Shown here piece by piece: positions 1 to 11,624 of a stretch of 64,000 bases of DNA; position 1 is the stretch's first letter, and each line of letters starts with the position of its first letter. The stretch is from Staphylotrichum longicolle (Eukaryota; Ascomycota; Sordariomycetes; Sordariales; Chaetomiaceae): positions 9,238,001 to 9,302,000 of the forward strand of contig JAHCVI010000001.1 of assembly GCA_019096155.1 (NCBI GenBank), read 5' to 3'. The notes under the pieces were generated by a model. The model made no database searches and was not told where the DNA came from. It saw only the letters and a program-made list of their open reading frames with translations. A program made the translations under genes and the position numbers.

Positions 1-1566
1 CGCGTAGTCGATATCCTGCTTCAGATAGACCACGGGTTGGTACGCCAGGTTCGCCCAGGAAGAGTTGACGCGGGTCACAATATCCGAGACGGTGGCATCC
101 AGCTCGCTCTTCTCGCTGGTGGAAAGCGCGACTTGGATCAGGACGATGTTGCCTCGCCACTCCGGATTCTTATTCAGGAAGAGTTCGTATGAGAGCAACT
201 TCTGCCTCACACCGCGGACGTGGTCGAGCTTGTCCCTAGCAACGATGAGTTTCTTGCCGGCGTAGCGCTCACGCATTATGTCGAGCCACTTCTTCACCTC
301 GGCGTCCTCGCGATGCTGGCTCAAGCTGACCGGGTCGATACCGATGGGCAGGTTGACGACGTCGACAAAGCGGTCCTCGAGCTGCAGGCCGTCGGGAGTC
401 GCTTCCGCGCTAAGAAGGCGACTGCAGGTCTGGAGGAAATGCCTTGTGTACTCGTGGATCTGGAAGCCGATCAGGTTGGCGCCCACCATGCCCTCGAGCA
501 GCTGCTTCCGGACAGCCAGGCAGCGGAACACCTCGGACGAGGGGAAGGCGACGTGCAGGAAGAAGCCGATCTTGGCATCCGGGAGCTTCTTGCGGATCAT
601 GCCGGGCACGAGGAGCAGGTGGTAGTCGTGGACCCAGATGACGTCGCCCCGCTTCCAGTTCTTGACAATCTTGTCGGCAAAGGCCTGGTTCAGGTTGACG
701 TAGTACTTCCACGAGTGGTCCTCGTACGCCTTGCTCTTGGGGTTGTCGGGGATCTGGTAGTGGAAGACGGGCCAGAGGATCTGCTTGCAAAAGTGCGAGT
801 AGTGGCCGTCAAAGTCCTTGTCGGAGCAGAACACGGTCAGCATGTCGTGCTCGGTCGCGAGCCTGTCCTCGATGTCCTGCAGCTGCTGGGTGCCCTGGAG
901 CGCGTCCGTCGGCATGCCCAAGGTGCCGACCCAAGTGTACTCTCCGAGCTTGCCCTCCCTCGCGGCAGCCTCGGCGGCGTTGCGCAAGCCGCCGTTGCCC
1001 TGATCCGCATTGACGACCTTCCAATTGGCATGAGCAAAGACGCGGTCATGGCTGTCGCTCCTAGTCAGCGACCGCGGCTGAGTCACACCCTGGCGGCCCA
1101 GCTCCTTGGCCTTCTGCTGGAGGAGGCGGCCCGGGTCGATCAGGGACGGGGGAGGCGGCGAGTTCGCGCGGGACATGGGCTGGTCGGGGCGGCCTCCCCA
1201 GGTAGGGGAGCTACGGTCCGCCGGCGCACGGAGGCCGTCGTTGGCGGACTGGTCAGTCGGGATCTGCACGCGCAGACGCTCCTCGCTGGTGAAGGGGTCA
1301 TCTCGCTTCTTCTCGTCCGTCGGGGTGATGGGAGGGGTGATGTTGGGTGGTTGGAACAGGCTGGGCTGTCTCTCGAGCGGTGCGGGCTTCCCAGGCTGCT
1401 TCTTTTCCGAAGCCGAGCCTCGCGGAGGGGTGCCCGGGAGAGTGAAGTGAACAGTCTTGGGGAGAAAACTGTGGCGGGCACGGCATCAGCCATTGTCTCG
1501 AGCGAAAGAATTATGCAGGGCGGGGAAGGGGCTTTGCACTCACAGGGAGGCGATAAACACCGTCAT
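1..1566 (-). CDS. TPS3: Trehalose-phosphate synthase complex regulatory subunit (TPS3/TSL1 type), 5' part
   Basis: Large non-catalytic subunit of the cytosolic trehalose-6-phosphate synthase/phosphatase complex, made for storage and stress. A 23-nt first exon (1544-1566) gives MTVFIASL; the 75-nt intron 1469-1543 leads into FLPKTVHFTLPG. This start motif is typical of TPS3/TSL1 and absent from TPS1. A low-complexity linker rich in Pro and Ser follows (about residues 20-150), then a GT20 glycosyltransferase domain: WKVVNADQGNGGLRNA, HYQIPDNPKSKAYEDHSW, IWVHDYHLLLVPGMIRKKLP and KIGFFLHVAFPSSEVFRCLA. Where TPS1 has GVDRLDYIKG this protein has ARDKLDHVRG, as expected for a regulatory subunit. About 495 residues lie in the window; the rest, including the phosphatase-like C-terminal half, lies beyond base 1. 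TPS2 is the alternative; the N-terminal motif argues against it. Confidence 0.9.
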
Positions 1567-1634
1567 GATGGGCAAACTGGGGGTTGGGAATCGGTCAAGG
1601 AGATGCACTAAAAGGGCGGCCTTTGAGGGACGCG

Positions 1635-1672
1635 GAGGATCGAGGATCGAGAATCGAGAATCGAGAATCAAG
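1635..1672. repeat. Short tandem repeat, 7-bp unit (GAATCGA-like)
   Basis: About five imperfect copies of a 7-bp GAATCGA/GGATCGA unit sit about 70 bp upstream of the TPS3 start codon, in the probable 5' UTR or core promoter. Confidence 0.8.
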
Positions 1673-3598
1673 GACTGTGCTGTCCAATACGAGGGGAGTC
1701 GAATGCTACCGAGCTCCGGATGTCGAGCCCATGGAGAAGAGGGTTGGGGTGCGGGATCCGTGGCCTGTGGACTGTTGACTGCGGCAGGGTGTTAGTAACG
1801 ACTGCGGGTGCTGGCTGGGTAAAGCGTCTCCTAAAGTAGGGAAAACGGAGCCGTGCTTGGGTTTATAGATGTCAAGGTGTGATGAGCACCAAGGCAGCGG
1901 CAGCGTCAACTTTAGCGCCCGTCCTGTGTCCACCCGCGCAAAAGCGGAAGCCGTCACCTCTGACGTAACAGCCCCAGATGGTGCGGAGTCCCCTTGTTTC
2001 TAGAGTCTCAAAGGCCAAGCACACAACGGCGCAAACGATGCACTTGCAAAGTTGATGCATAACCTTGGCCGAGATGCTGTCAAAGACGAGGACACACTTG
2101 CCTTGAGTTGATGTAGAACTTGGTCGAGAGCCTCGGGAGACACAATGGCGAGATAGAGAGAGAGAGGCACTGGCAATTTAGGTGTGCCTAGAAACGGGGA
2201 ATGGTGGCTTGATGGTTGAAGGCCGGTGGGTTGAGTGATTGGAGGTACGGGATGGAGGAAGGTTATGGGATCGAGCTGAGCTCTGGTGGTGAGGAGTTGC
2301 CCCAGAGCCTGCTTGGGGAATGAGGATCACGAAACGCGTGGAAGCACGGAGGGATTTCAATCACTTTTTTTACCCGGCATGGCCTGGAGCTCGCTTCTCA
2401 CAGCCCCCCCTGGTCATCCCAGGATGAGAAGTTTCCTGAGGGGCACAGAGGGGACACTGGCAGTGGGGCGGCCCGGCAGGGCAGCAGTTGGCCCGCACCT
2501 GCTGCTGCTTGCTGCTCGTCATTCCAGCCCAGACTGGGGCCAGGCAGGGGGCTGCCAAGGGAGAAAGGAACAAGGGCCAAGAGATGGCAGGGATACAAGC
2601 TCCACTTCCGGGCGACAGGGGAAGACCTGGGCCTCTCAAACGAGCCGTTTGGGCCGCTCGATGGCCGCCCGTCCCAACTCGGGCCCTGCGGGTCAGGCCA
2701 GAGGCCACTGTTGAGGTCAGACTGACTCCAAGAATACACAGTAAGTTTTGTTGTTGGTAGCAGCTGACAGCTCAACTTGCTTGGAAGTGCCCCGATAGCC
2801 AGTCTCGCCAGTCCCCTCTGCACCACATCGGATTCAGTTGGAGCCCGGGTCCTTCCCTTTGCTCTTCCTTGACTCCCCTACTCCCCTCTCCTGTTGGCCT
2901 CGGTCCCCTGATCCAGCGGGTTCTCTACTTTACAATCGCACCCTTCATCGACAACTGTCACGTAATCTAATGCCTCATGTTACTAAAATGGGGCCACATG
3001 CGAGCACCTGCTGATGGGCGGCATGCTGAGACGAGAGCTGGGCCCGGACGTGGTGGAACGGCAGTTTGAGGCTCGGGGGATCGACAGAGGCCAGGCCCTG
3101 GAGCATGCTCTAAGCCGACGTATCACGCTGACGTTGACGACTTGTTCGCCGGAGTCAGATTGGCCAGCGAAGCCCTTCGCGTGGAGGGGAGAGCTTATCA
3201 AGTTGGCACACCTCCTGGGCCGGCATGCCAATCAACAACAGAGGGAGCCGGCAGAGGAAACGTTTCCTGTCTCTTTGCAAGCACGGAGCACATGTGCGGC
3301 CTCCAACAGCACGAGGCAGCACGGGAATGAAAGGCTCGGGCCTGCTGCGATGGATCGCCAAGGACGCCCGGATTGGCCGCTGGGTGCTGCATCAAGACGG
3401 ATCGAGAAATTGCCCACCAAAGAACTGCGCATCCGGGGAACCTGCTTACACTCCAAGCCAATACCACAGTACACTGGAAAAAGTGGCAGTGTGATCCCAT
3501 CAGCCCAGCGTGTGCAACAGGTTTTCCTGGGAGCAAGTTGTCTGTCGTTCCAGGGCGGGAGATGCCGCTTGGAGTCGCAGTCTCGGCGTTGTCTCCAT

Positions 3599-3632
3599 CA
3601 ATCCGTGTCAATCCGTCAATCCGTCAATCCGG
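3599..3632. repeat. Short tandem repeat, 8-bp unit (CAATCCGT)
   Basis: About four copies of CAATCCGT, one of them with two extra bases, in non-coding sequence. Confidence 0.8.
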
Positions 3633-6382
3633 TCGAGGGGCAGCCGTGCCCCGCATTGGATCAGAGCCACAGCAAGACCACCCCATGCACCACCTCTGTA
3701 CACGTTTGTTGGAGAGCCAGCGATCTTGTGAATCAGATACTTCGGTCCAACGAGAGCCCTGAGATGCACCCTGTGGCAGGTTGTTGATGAACGAGGCTGT
3801 ACATCTGCACAGATGTAACTCCTCCGTTGTTGCTGCAGAATGCAGATGGTATCCCAGCGCCCTCGCAACGTCGACAAACACTCCACATGCCGAATGCCAG
3901 GCTTGCCAGGTTCCTGCCCCGCCATCGGGCGCGCTTGTCGCAACCTCACCCTGATGCCGCGAGCTCAGCAGAAGCACATCGCTTGGTTTTGGACAGCTGC
4001 ATGCAATTGACAAAGCGCTGTCCAGTCAGAGTGCCGGCCTTGACAACGTGCTGGGCTTGATAAAGACAGGTTCCAAGCAGCCACGAGACGATCGTGAGCC
4101 GGTGCTGCGCTGGAGGTACAATGGAAAGTACTCCATCCTCCGTCCTCGACTCGTGCTGTTGCTGCGAGGCACAGCGGCACCACTCGCTCACTCGCTCACA
4201 CCCTCCGCTCATCAGGCTTGGCGAAACACAAACGAGGGAAAATTTTCTGCCCGGCACGATTCGACCCAGCTGCATGGGGCCGTTTGATGTGCAGAAACCA
4301 AGCAGACAGGGCAGTGGGAGCGGGAGCCCCGAGATCTTCCGAAGACGATATGGGGGATTTGATAGGCTAAAATCGAATTCCATTCCACCAAGTTTTCCAT
4401 GTCGGCTTCCCAATCCAGGCGCCGCAGCAACCGAGCCCCCAGCGCCCCATCTCCCATCTCCCCGTCTGCCCTGTCGTCCACACTCCACCACTGCCCAGCA
4501 GCCAGCGCCAGGCCGTCTACCTAGCACCTGAACACCACCATGTCTCGGCCGGACTGTCGTGGGCTCGAAAGAAAAAAAATAGCTCATAGCGCGGGAATAG
4601 CTGCCCAACGCGGTCCTTATATCTCCCGTGCGACATCCAATCCGGTCATGGAAGCGAGCCAGGAACCGCCGAGCATGCGCCGTCCAGGGACGATGCGAGC
4701 TTGAAGGTTCGAGAAACTGGTTCATCAAGAATTGACCTCAAGCAACCCCACCCCGCCTGGAAACAATGGGCCTCGTTCCGTCAACCAGAGCAATTGCTGC
4801 TCCACTCGCGGATGGACCAGCAGCCGGCTTTCATGTTCATCACTTTACTTTGTTGCAAGGATGTGCTGCAAGAAGAATCGATGAGCAGAAAACGCCAGCC
4901 AAACGCAAGCCACGAGGAGTTCCAGCGATGGGTCGGCCCGCATTGATAGTCGGCGGGCGCTTGGACGTATCACAGGCGCTCACGCACAAGCAGCATGTCT
5001 CAGTCAGGCAGGTGGGCCAATGCAGGACAAGACGATGAACATTCACACACGAGTCTTGTCCATCCAGAGAACTGCATGGCAATCCACCTCCAGCTCAAAC
5101 CACGTCGCATGAACTAACGAACATGCGCCGTCCTGAGCGGGCTGGGAGCCCGAGTTCGCACACAAGCGGGCCGGTGATGCACATCGCGCACTCGGATCTC
5201 GCGAACACCGATACGGCTGAGATACAGGTCTGTATTGTGTCTTGATCCAGGATCTGCCGCGGTGCCGCTCCAATGCCACCATGCAAGCGCCAGCCCCAGG
5301 CCAGCTGTGTAATAAGGTACATACCTACGGTCACTGTCACCGTCACCCACAGGGGCACAAAAAATGCCGCTCAGAGTTCCAGAACACCCCTTCCACTCAC
5401 CTAAGGGAAGTACATTGTTCACAGCCTCCAAACACACAACCCACAGTTAGTACAGTGAACTCCCCGGAGGCCGCCCTAGCCGCCCGACCAGTCCCGGCGG
5501 GGCTTTCTCTCTCTCTCACCTTCATGATCCCGGGGGCGGCCAACCCACAAACTAGATTCCCCATCTGACCACATTACGGAATGGGAAAGCACGGCATCGA
5601 GATGGGGTTACACGGAGCAAACCTGTTGCTATCCAGCGCAGGTGGTCTCACGACTGACTGCCTGCCTGCCTGCCTGCGCGGGCTTCCTTGCAAACCCAAC
5701 CCCCTCCCCCGCCTCTCTCTATCTTTGAGAGGAAGTCAATGTGCTCAGCCATCGAGAAGCATGTGCCGAGGCAACCAACCGCACCCCCCTCCACAGCAGA
5801 CCTGTGTGGCTCACCACGCAGGGACCCCAACCCCCCAGACACCCTTCATCGCGTGGGCCTTTTTTTGATTTTTGATTTTTCCTTTCGCGAGGAAAACCAG
5901 AAACAGGCCTGCGGCAGGCAGGCGGGTGGCGCGCATGCGAGCGGCACGTCAAACAACCTCTCTCAGCCTCCCGACTGCAGAGTAACAGTAACCCCATCTG
6001 GGGGAGCGCGACATACGAGTTGTTAGTTACAGTAAAGTACATAACAGAACTCGCGTCCCGTCTCGGCGTTGCCTTTTCGAGGTTGGCGCTCCCCTGGTGG
6101 GTTGGTTTGGGTTCCCTGCGGCACCCCAGCCGGAGGCCTGCCGGCTTCCCTGATGGAGATCTGGTGCGATATCGCTGCTGCGCTGCCGGCCTCCGGGGTT
6201 TCGTCCTGTGCGCATCCAAAGGTAGTGAGTGTACTCCGCACGCCGGCATTCTGGGGGTGGCAAGTTCAAGATTGGCAGTCCAGCCCGTGATGGAGTCGCA
6301 TCGCGCTCGAGTAATTGGGTCTTTTTGTACGCAAGCACTGCATGGCAGGGTATCATCGGCTCCCGTCCTCCCTTCAATTTGC

Positions 6383-8350
6383 TCAATTCCTCCACGTCCG
6401 CACCGCTTTGTCCTTCCCGCCCGAGCCGACCATCTTCCCGTCGGCCGCCCAGTCGACGGCGTAGACCTGACAAACCAACACGTGTTAGCCATGGTAAAAC
6501 AGAGACGGAGGGCGGGTCTTCCCGGGGGAGGCGCAATTACCTCGTCTTCGTGTCCTGGCAGGTCCATGGCCAGGCTGCCGTTCCGTGCATTCCACACTTT
6601 GAGCGTGCAGTCTTTGCTGCCTGTGACGAGAAGTCTGCTGTCGGCAGACCACGCGCATTGATATACCTAGAATTATGATCTGAGTAAAGAAATTGAACTG
6701 CAGAAGACGGGGGACAGCATACCGGCGCAACATGGCCCCGAAGACTCTTGAGAAACTTGCCGTCCCTGGCATTCCATAGTTTCTGGTTCGATAGTTCGTT
6801 AGTGGGCTGATCGGATCAACCAACGTTGTATCTCGGAGGACTAACCGTGCCATTATCCCATCCTGCGCTAGCAATCAGGGTCCCATCCGGCGAGAACTGC
6901 ACATGGTTCACCTTGTTCTGGTGCCCGAGTAGTCTGGCCACAGGCTTGTTGCCGTTGTTGGTAGGATCCCACAGATACATGGTGAAGTCGTCGCCTGGGT
7001 CACTCGTCAGCCTGCTGGCAACACACTCAACCCTTCGTGAGTACATACTGGCAGAAACGAGCCGCTCAGCGACCTTGCCCTGGATCTTAGCCGCTTTCTC
7101 AAACCGCTCCTTCGCCTTCGCCCGTTTCCCCTCTTCGGTGTCGGGAACCTCATTCGTATGATCGAAATAGGCGGTCCGAAGAGCGTGGTCACTTGACAAG
7201 GCAATATGGTTGACCCAGTGGCCGTGTGCGGTAAAGTTGTGCACCATCGTACCCTTAACAGCGTCCCAGACCCGGACAGACTTGTCGTGGGACCCTGTGT
7301 AGATCATGCCAGTGCCGCCCCATCTTACACAACTCACAGACCCCTTGTGGCCACTCAGGACGTGCTCTGTGCGGCCCGAGTTCACAAGCCATATTCTGCA
7401 GGTGCCGTCTTTGCTCACGCTCGCAAGGCGGGCCGTGCCATCTCGCCAGACTGGCAGGGAACGTTAGCGCAAGTGAATCTATGTCGTTCAGGGGTTGGGG
7501 GCTCACGGTGGTATGGCTCCCACGCCACAGCCAACACCCACTTGGCGTGACCCTTCAACTCTTGGCCAAAGGGTTTCCCCGTCTCGGGATCCCAGATTCG
7601 CACTGTCTTATCCATGGAGCAGGTGGCAAGGCGCTCGCCGTCCGGGCTCCAATTCACTCCCAGCACCCAGCCGGTGTGTCCTTTAAGGGTATGCTTAGGA
7701 GTGCCCGAGTTCGTGTCCCAGATGCGAGCCGTGTTGTCACCGCTCCCGGTCGCCAGACGGCCCGAGGACACCGGGGAAAACTGACAGGCGAGGATCGGCT
7801 GGCCGTGACCGGGGATTCGATGAGCGAGGCGTGAGACGGCGTGGACCTTGAAGACGGCTTGCGGCTCTGCACTCAGAGTGATTGTGGTCCTGTAAGGGTA
7901 CTATTAGCAAAGAAGACCTCCCCCGGAGGATGTTTCAGACGCACTCGAAGGGGTTGTTGACGCCATGCTTCTGGAGCAGCCCAAGCAGATCGTTTGGATA
8001 TTGGTCTATGATAATATCCTTGCCAGGGATGTGAATGCGGAAGCGGTAAGGGGTGAAGTCCTCTCGGTCCTGTTGGCTTGGGCGTCAGCAGCTGGGGCCA
8101 AAGCAGGGGTGACGCGACCGCATACCCTCTCCAACAAGGTGTTGAGCAGCGTCGACACGTTCTTTTCGGTGGCATCGGCAAAGTTGATCTCGATCACGTC
8201 GGCCATCTGGTTGCCATCGCTGTCGACGAAGTTGGCCTTGAAGGACCCGAGGTCGGTGGCCAGGAGTGGCGCGACATCTTGCTGTGTTTGGGTGCGCTCA
8301 ATGTCCTCCCTTCTCTGTCGTTTCGACGGCGGCGGTAATACTGTCGCCAT
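6383..8350 (-). CDS. RSA4: Notchless/Rsa4 WD40 ribosome-assembly factor
   Basis: WD-repeat factor of pre-60S maturation; its NLE domain binds the MIDAS domain of Rea1/Midasin, which strips assembly factors from the particle in the nucleus. I read eight exons: 8126-8350, 7945-8069, 7507-7889, 7049-7450, 6846-6994, 6723-6782, 6541-6666 and 6383-6466, all with GT-AG introns of 54-74 bp, for 517 residues. Residues 1-110 carry the NLE domain (DVIEINFADATEKNVSTLLN, then FRIHIPGKDIIIDQYPNDLL). WD blades follow (ATGSGDNTARIWD, ATCSMDKTVRIWD, VSKDGTCRIW, YTGSHDKSVRVWD, SASDDFTMYLWDP, ASAGWDNGTKLW, VTGSKDCTLKVW) and the protein ends GSGGKDKAVRTWRN. The intron 6995-7048 is 54 bp, a multiple of three and free of stops, so its retention would keep the frame. 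MATVLPPPSKRQRR is the family's usual start. Confidence 0.95.
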
Positions 8351-8958
8351 ATTTGGAGCTGTGGCTGTATCTGGATTGCGCTTGGGATGGTCTGGCCTGT
8401 TCAGGTCCCCGCTGGTGCGGGTTGGAAAATTTTGGCGGTGAGTCGCTGCAGAATAACACCTTCTTAACCCACCCCACACTTGGCCGAATCACCCATTGGC
8501 GCAAGCGTCCAGGGGTGCCAACCGCACGTGCTTGGCGAAATGGGGGAATGGTTGGTTCGCCAAGCATCCATCACTTTTATAAACACGACAACGTTCTTTA
8601 TCCCAACGTCAAGCAAGTGGTCTGAACGAGCGGCTTCGGCAGCAGGTGCCGACAGCTCCGAACCCAGATACTTTGGCGTCAAGTTGAGAAACGGATCCCG
8701 CTATGAACGACAACGACGATATACATTGTGGAGCAAATGTTGCAGTGCCCAAGTTGCCTTGCGGCAACTGAGATTCGAGAAGCGAAGCAAAAACCAAAAA
8801 TCAATCAATACCCAACGACACAACAACTAGCTAATCACCCCCCTGCAGTGCCTACAACCCCAAGTCACTCTACACATCTCCCCGCTCCCTCCCCAACCCA
8901 TCCGCCCCCCTCCCCATCCCGGCACCCTTTCCCGGAATGACAACTTGCCAATTCCCGA
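8351..8958. other. Intergenic: Notchless promoter and 3' flank of the small secreted gene
   Basis: No coding signal. The part around 8840-8935 is strongly C-rich on the plus strand. No other motif stands out. Confidence 0.6.
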
Positions 8959-9549
8959 TCAGCAGCAGCGGTTGATATCCCCGGCAGTGAATCTGGAATA
9001 GCAGCGGAACTTGCGATATGCTCCATTGTTTTGGATGCCCATACTGCAGAAGTAGTCATCGCTAGGGAACGGATCACAATTGCCGTAAACCTTGCCATCA
9101 AGACCGATCATGTCGTAGCTGCCACGATTCTGATAGATGGCTTTGTGGTGAGCTTCGTGTTAGATGGGGCAACCTTGGCAGCTAGGGCACAGATGGACGT
9201 GTTACTTACTCCAATGGTAGAGGGGATTGTTCGAGAAATGCATTTCCGGAACAGCGATGGAAGCCGGATCGTTACTGCCATTGCATCCCAAGCCGACACA
9301 ACGGACCCCGAGCTTGTCCCCGCTGACATCGTCGGTGGTGGGATAATCGGGAACCCTCCAAGCCATGTTGCAATCGGGCTCACCGTCAAAGACGGATCAC
9401 TGTCGGATATATATCGGTTGCTCGTACTCGATTGCGCTCATTTGCATCACATAGCCCGAGTAGAGGTCAAAGTTGGCGTTGACAACAGCGGCGCATGAGA
9501 GCAGCAAGACCGAAACGGTCAGGGGCGGAGGGTAGCACTTGAGTCTCAT
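8959..9549 (-). pseudogene. Small secreted protein gene interrupted by one in-frame TGA
   Basis: Exon 1 (9210-9549) begins with a signal peptide (MRLKCYPPPLTVSVLLLSCA, then AVVNANFDLY). A 69-bp GT-AG intron (9141-9209) joins it to exon 2 (8959-9140). The reading frame is coherent before and after one TGA at 9397-9399: upstream EYEQPIYIRQ, downstream SVFDGEPDCNMAW, DDVSGDKLGVRCVG and EMHFSNNPLYHW, and in exon 2 YDMIGLDGKVYGNCDPFPSD ending FTAGDINRCC. The predicted mature chain is about 145 residues with paired cysteines, like small secreted fungal proteins of unknown function. I recall similar fungal proteins with an aromatic residue before the (V/I)FD segment, so TGA may replace a TGG Trp codon; that is inference. 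A 72-bp intron (GTGATG...GAG) could instead remove the stop, but its acceptor is poor. Pseudogene, readthrough and that intron all remain possible. Confidence 0.6.
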
Positions 9550-10995
9550 GATGATCTGCAGTCGACGAACGACGGTGGTAATTAAGGGTGTCGGATGCTG
9601 ACGCAGGTCTCAGGCCGGACTGAGCGTTGGGGATGGAGACCAGCTTGTCAGACAGAAAGTGAGATGGGAACTTTGGGCAGATGTTGAGCTCACAGCTCAC
9701 CTTTTATGCTTCAGCCAGCCCCCCAACAAGCTTATCCCAAAGGGCACGAGTCATGTCATTTTCAACATGTCAATCACAGCTAGTCGCCTTTCCCCTCTGA
9801 AAGTTCTTTGCCTTGGCTTACTGCTACTGCGGCTGGTTGATTCACCGGAGTTTGGCGGCCATGGGACGTGAAGCAACACACCGACTCTCACAATGGGATG
9901 GTGGATGGACCGTGACATGGATCCGACAGGAGGGGATGTACCCTTTTGGGTCCGGTAAGGGCGGTTAAGAGATGGATTTGGTGAGGCCTTGCTGTCTCGT
10001 TGCTGGCCTCGGTGTGCTGCTGCCGGTGATCTGTTGGTTCAGCAGTTCTTCGAGGGCTTGGCTGCGTGAAACGAGCCCTGTGCACACCAATATTGAAACC
10101 AGATCATGGCTGTGCTGTATCATCGCTCTGGCAGTTGGGGCCAGACGCTCTTGACTCCGTGTGAAAGTTGGCAAGCTAGCCGAGGACCTCAACCACCAGC
10201 CTGCAGGTGCTCCCAACGTCTCCATTATTGCCAAGATGCCCTCGGTTGATTTCGAACGATATGGGCTTGAAAGCAAGCATTTCATGTAAGGACCAGATCT
10301 AGAACTGAGTCACTGTGCGTATTAATACGAATCTTGGATTCTTAAGAGATCAACCTGTTAGGTTAATGCAATTTGTGCTGACCTTTGTGGTTTGACTCTC
10401 AGATCCTAAGAGTTATGCCAAGCCGTCCGGCCTCAATCGGGGACGGAGGGCCAGCCTCCATGGGGCCCAGATATTTCTCTGCTGTGTGGAGTCAGCAAGC
10501 AAGGATCACGTACGTCCCGTATCTTCTGTATGTGTAGGGCACAGTTAAGGTGCCGGGGTGAGGTGGAGGTTGTTGGTGAGGGTTGGAGGGGGTCAAGGGA
10601 AATGAGGTTGTCCAGCTGTATGGGCTTTTCCCGGCCGAGGATGGAGTGATTGCCAGCATCCAGGACTTTTCTTGCAACCAGGAAAGTCCTTTCACCACTG
10701 GAAGACATTCAGCTGAAGTCTCAACGTTCTTCCACCACGAACATGCAACCTCACAATAATTATCAGCATTCACTACCTGTCGGCTTGATGTCATTTCTAA
10801 TATTCTATCAAACGAGACTCGAAACTTTCAACATGCCACAAAAACACACCTATCGCTGATTCAATGCTCACACATGCGTCAACAAGCCCCATCCCAAGAC
10901 GACACCGGTGCAAGTTTCGCCCGCGGTGGTGCCTCTTCTCCGAGTAGTAGTCGCTGTTGTCACCACTGCTTTCGTAGCTGTGTAACTGTCATATC
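9550..10995. other. Intergenic, no gene seen
   Basis: Holds the promoter of the small secreted protein gene (upstream of 9549) and the 3' flank of the next minus-strand gene. Short open frames on both strands lack a family signature. Confidence 0.5.
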
Positions 10996-11624
10996 TCAGA
11001 CCTCTGCCGTCCTCTCGAACAGACGTGCTCCTACTTCGTCCCTTGGACGAGACGTCCGACGAGAAGCGCGGCTGTAAGTGGCTTGCCGGTCGAGCCGGAC
11101 GAACTGATCTGGGCGCGCGCCAACATTGGCCCGCCGGCCGTCTGGGTGGTACGCAAGACTGGCCCTGCTTTGCGGAAAGTCTACGAACGGAGTGCTGGCC
11201 CCGTGCGAGATCGAGTGTCTCCGCTTGTTTTGCTCGATAGCTCTGGAGCGTTGGTTAAGTGCCACCGGAGCACCGTTCTCGAGGATCCTCAGGTGCGCGC
11301 GGATTCTGCGCATCGCTGACACTGTAGAAAGTTAGTTAGAAATACAGACCATCCACCCTACGCAAATGCTCTTGGATAACACTCACAGTCCTTCTCGACC
11401 TTGGCGACCAAGAACTTCTCGTACCACTGCTCATATTCACTGACTCCCATCAAGCCGTCGTAGTAGGCTCTGCGAAGCCTGCGGAATATGTAGGGCGCCT
11501 CCTCGTCGCATTCCTTTGCCTCCTGCTTTCGCTTGATCATTCGGCGGAGCTCCCAGCTCGACTTGATCGACGTCACGATGCTGCCCCGCGCGGCAAAGGT
11601 TGCCAAAGCCACGGGGACACCCAT
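10996..11624 (-). CDS. Hypothetical basic protein, two exons
   Basis: I do not recognise this protein. Exon 1 (11387-11624) and exon 2 (10996-11321) join across a clean 65-bp GT-AG intron (GTGAGT donor, CTACAG acceptor) in phase 1, giving 187 residues. The N-terminal half is organised: a hydrophobic start (MGVPVALATFAARGSIVTSI), then SSWELRRMIKRKQEAKECDE and YIFRRLRRAYYDGLMGVSEY, which looks helical and amphipathic. The C-terminal half is Arg-rich and probably disordered. The open frame extends upstream of 11624 to 11840; I chose 11624 because the sequence before it lacks compact structure. It is transcribed divergently from the CYSTM-like gene at 12999. Confidence 0.6.

Larger units (their letters stand above)
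1567..6382. other. Long gene-free stretch including the TPS3 promoter
   Basis: No open frame here has a convincing family signature or splice-linked partner; the open frames are short, overlap on both strands and look like chance. Upstream of TPS3 there are stress-response-element-like pentamers (AGGGG or CCCCT) at 1692, 1990, 2439 and 2449, in keeping with yeast trehalose genes, but pentamers are common and this is weak. Short direct repeats occur at 1635-1672 and 3599-3632, and a TGCC run near 5657-5676. The downstream part (about 5000-6380) is the 3' flank of the Notchless gene. Confidence 0.6.

Noticed and set aside
220..1611. 463-codon plus-strand open frame
   Set aside because: Antisense to the TPS3-type coding region; the open frame follows from GC-rich third positions of the real gene and has no domain.
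3014..3787. 257-codon plus-strand open frame in the TPS3 upstream region
   Set aside because: No motif; overlapping frames of similar length on both strands point to chance.
9397..9399. RIP (repeat-induced point mutation) as cause of the TGA
   Set aside because: The presumed change would be in a CpC, not the preferred CpA context, the locus is not visibly repeated, and one change is not a RIP pattern.
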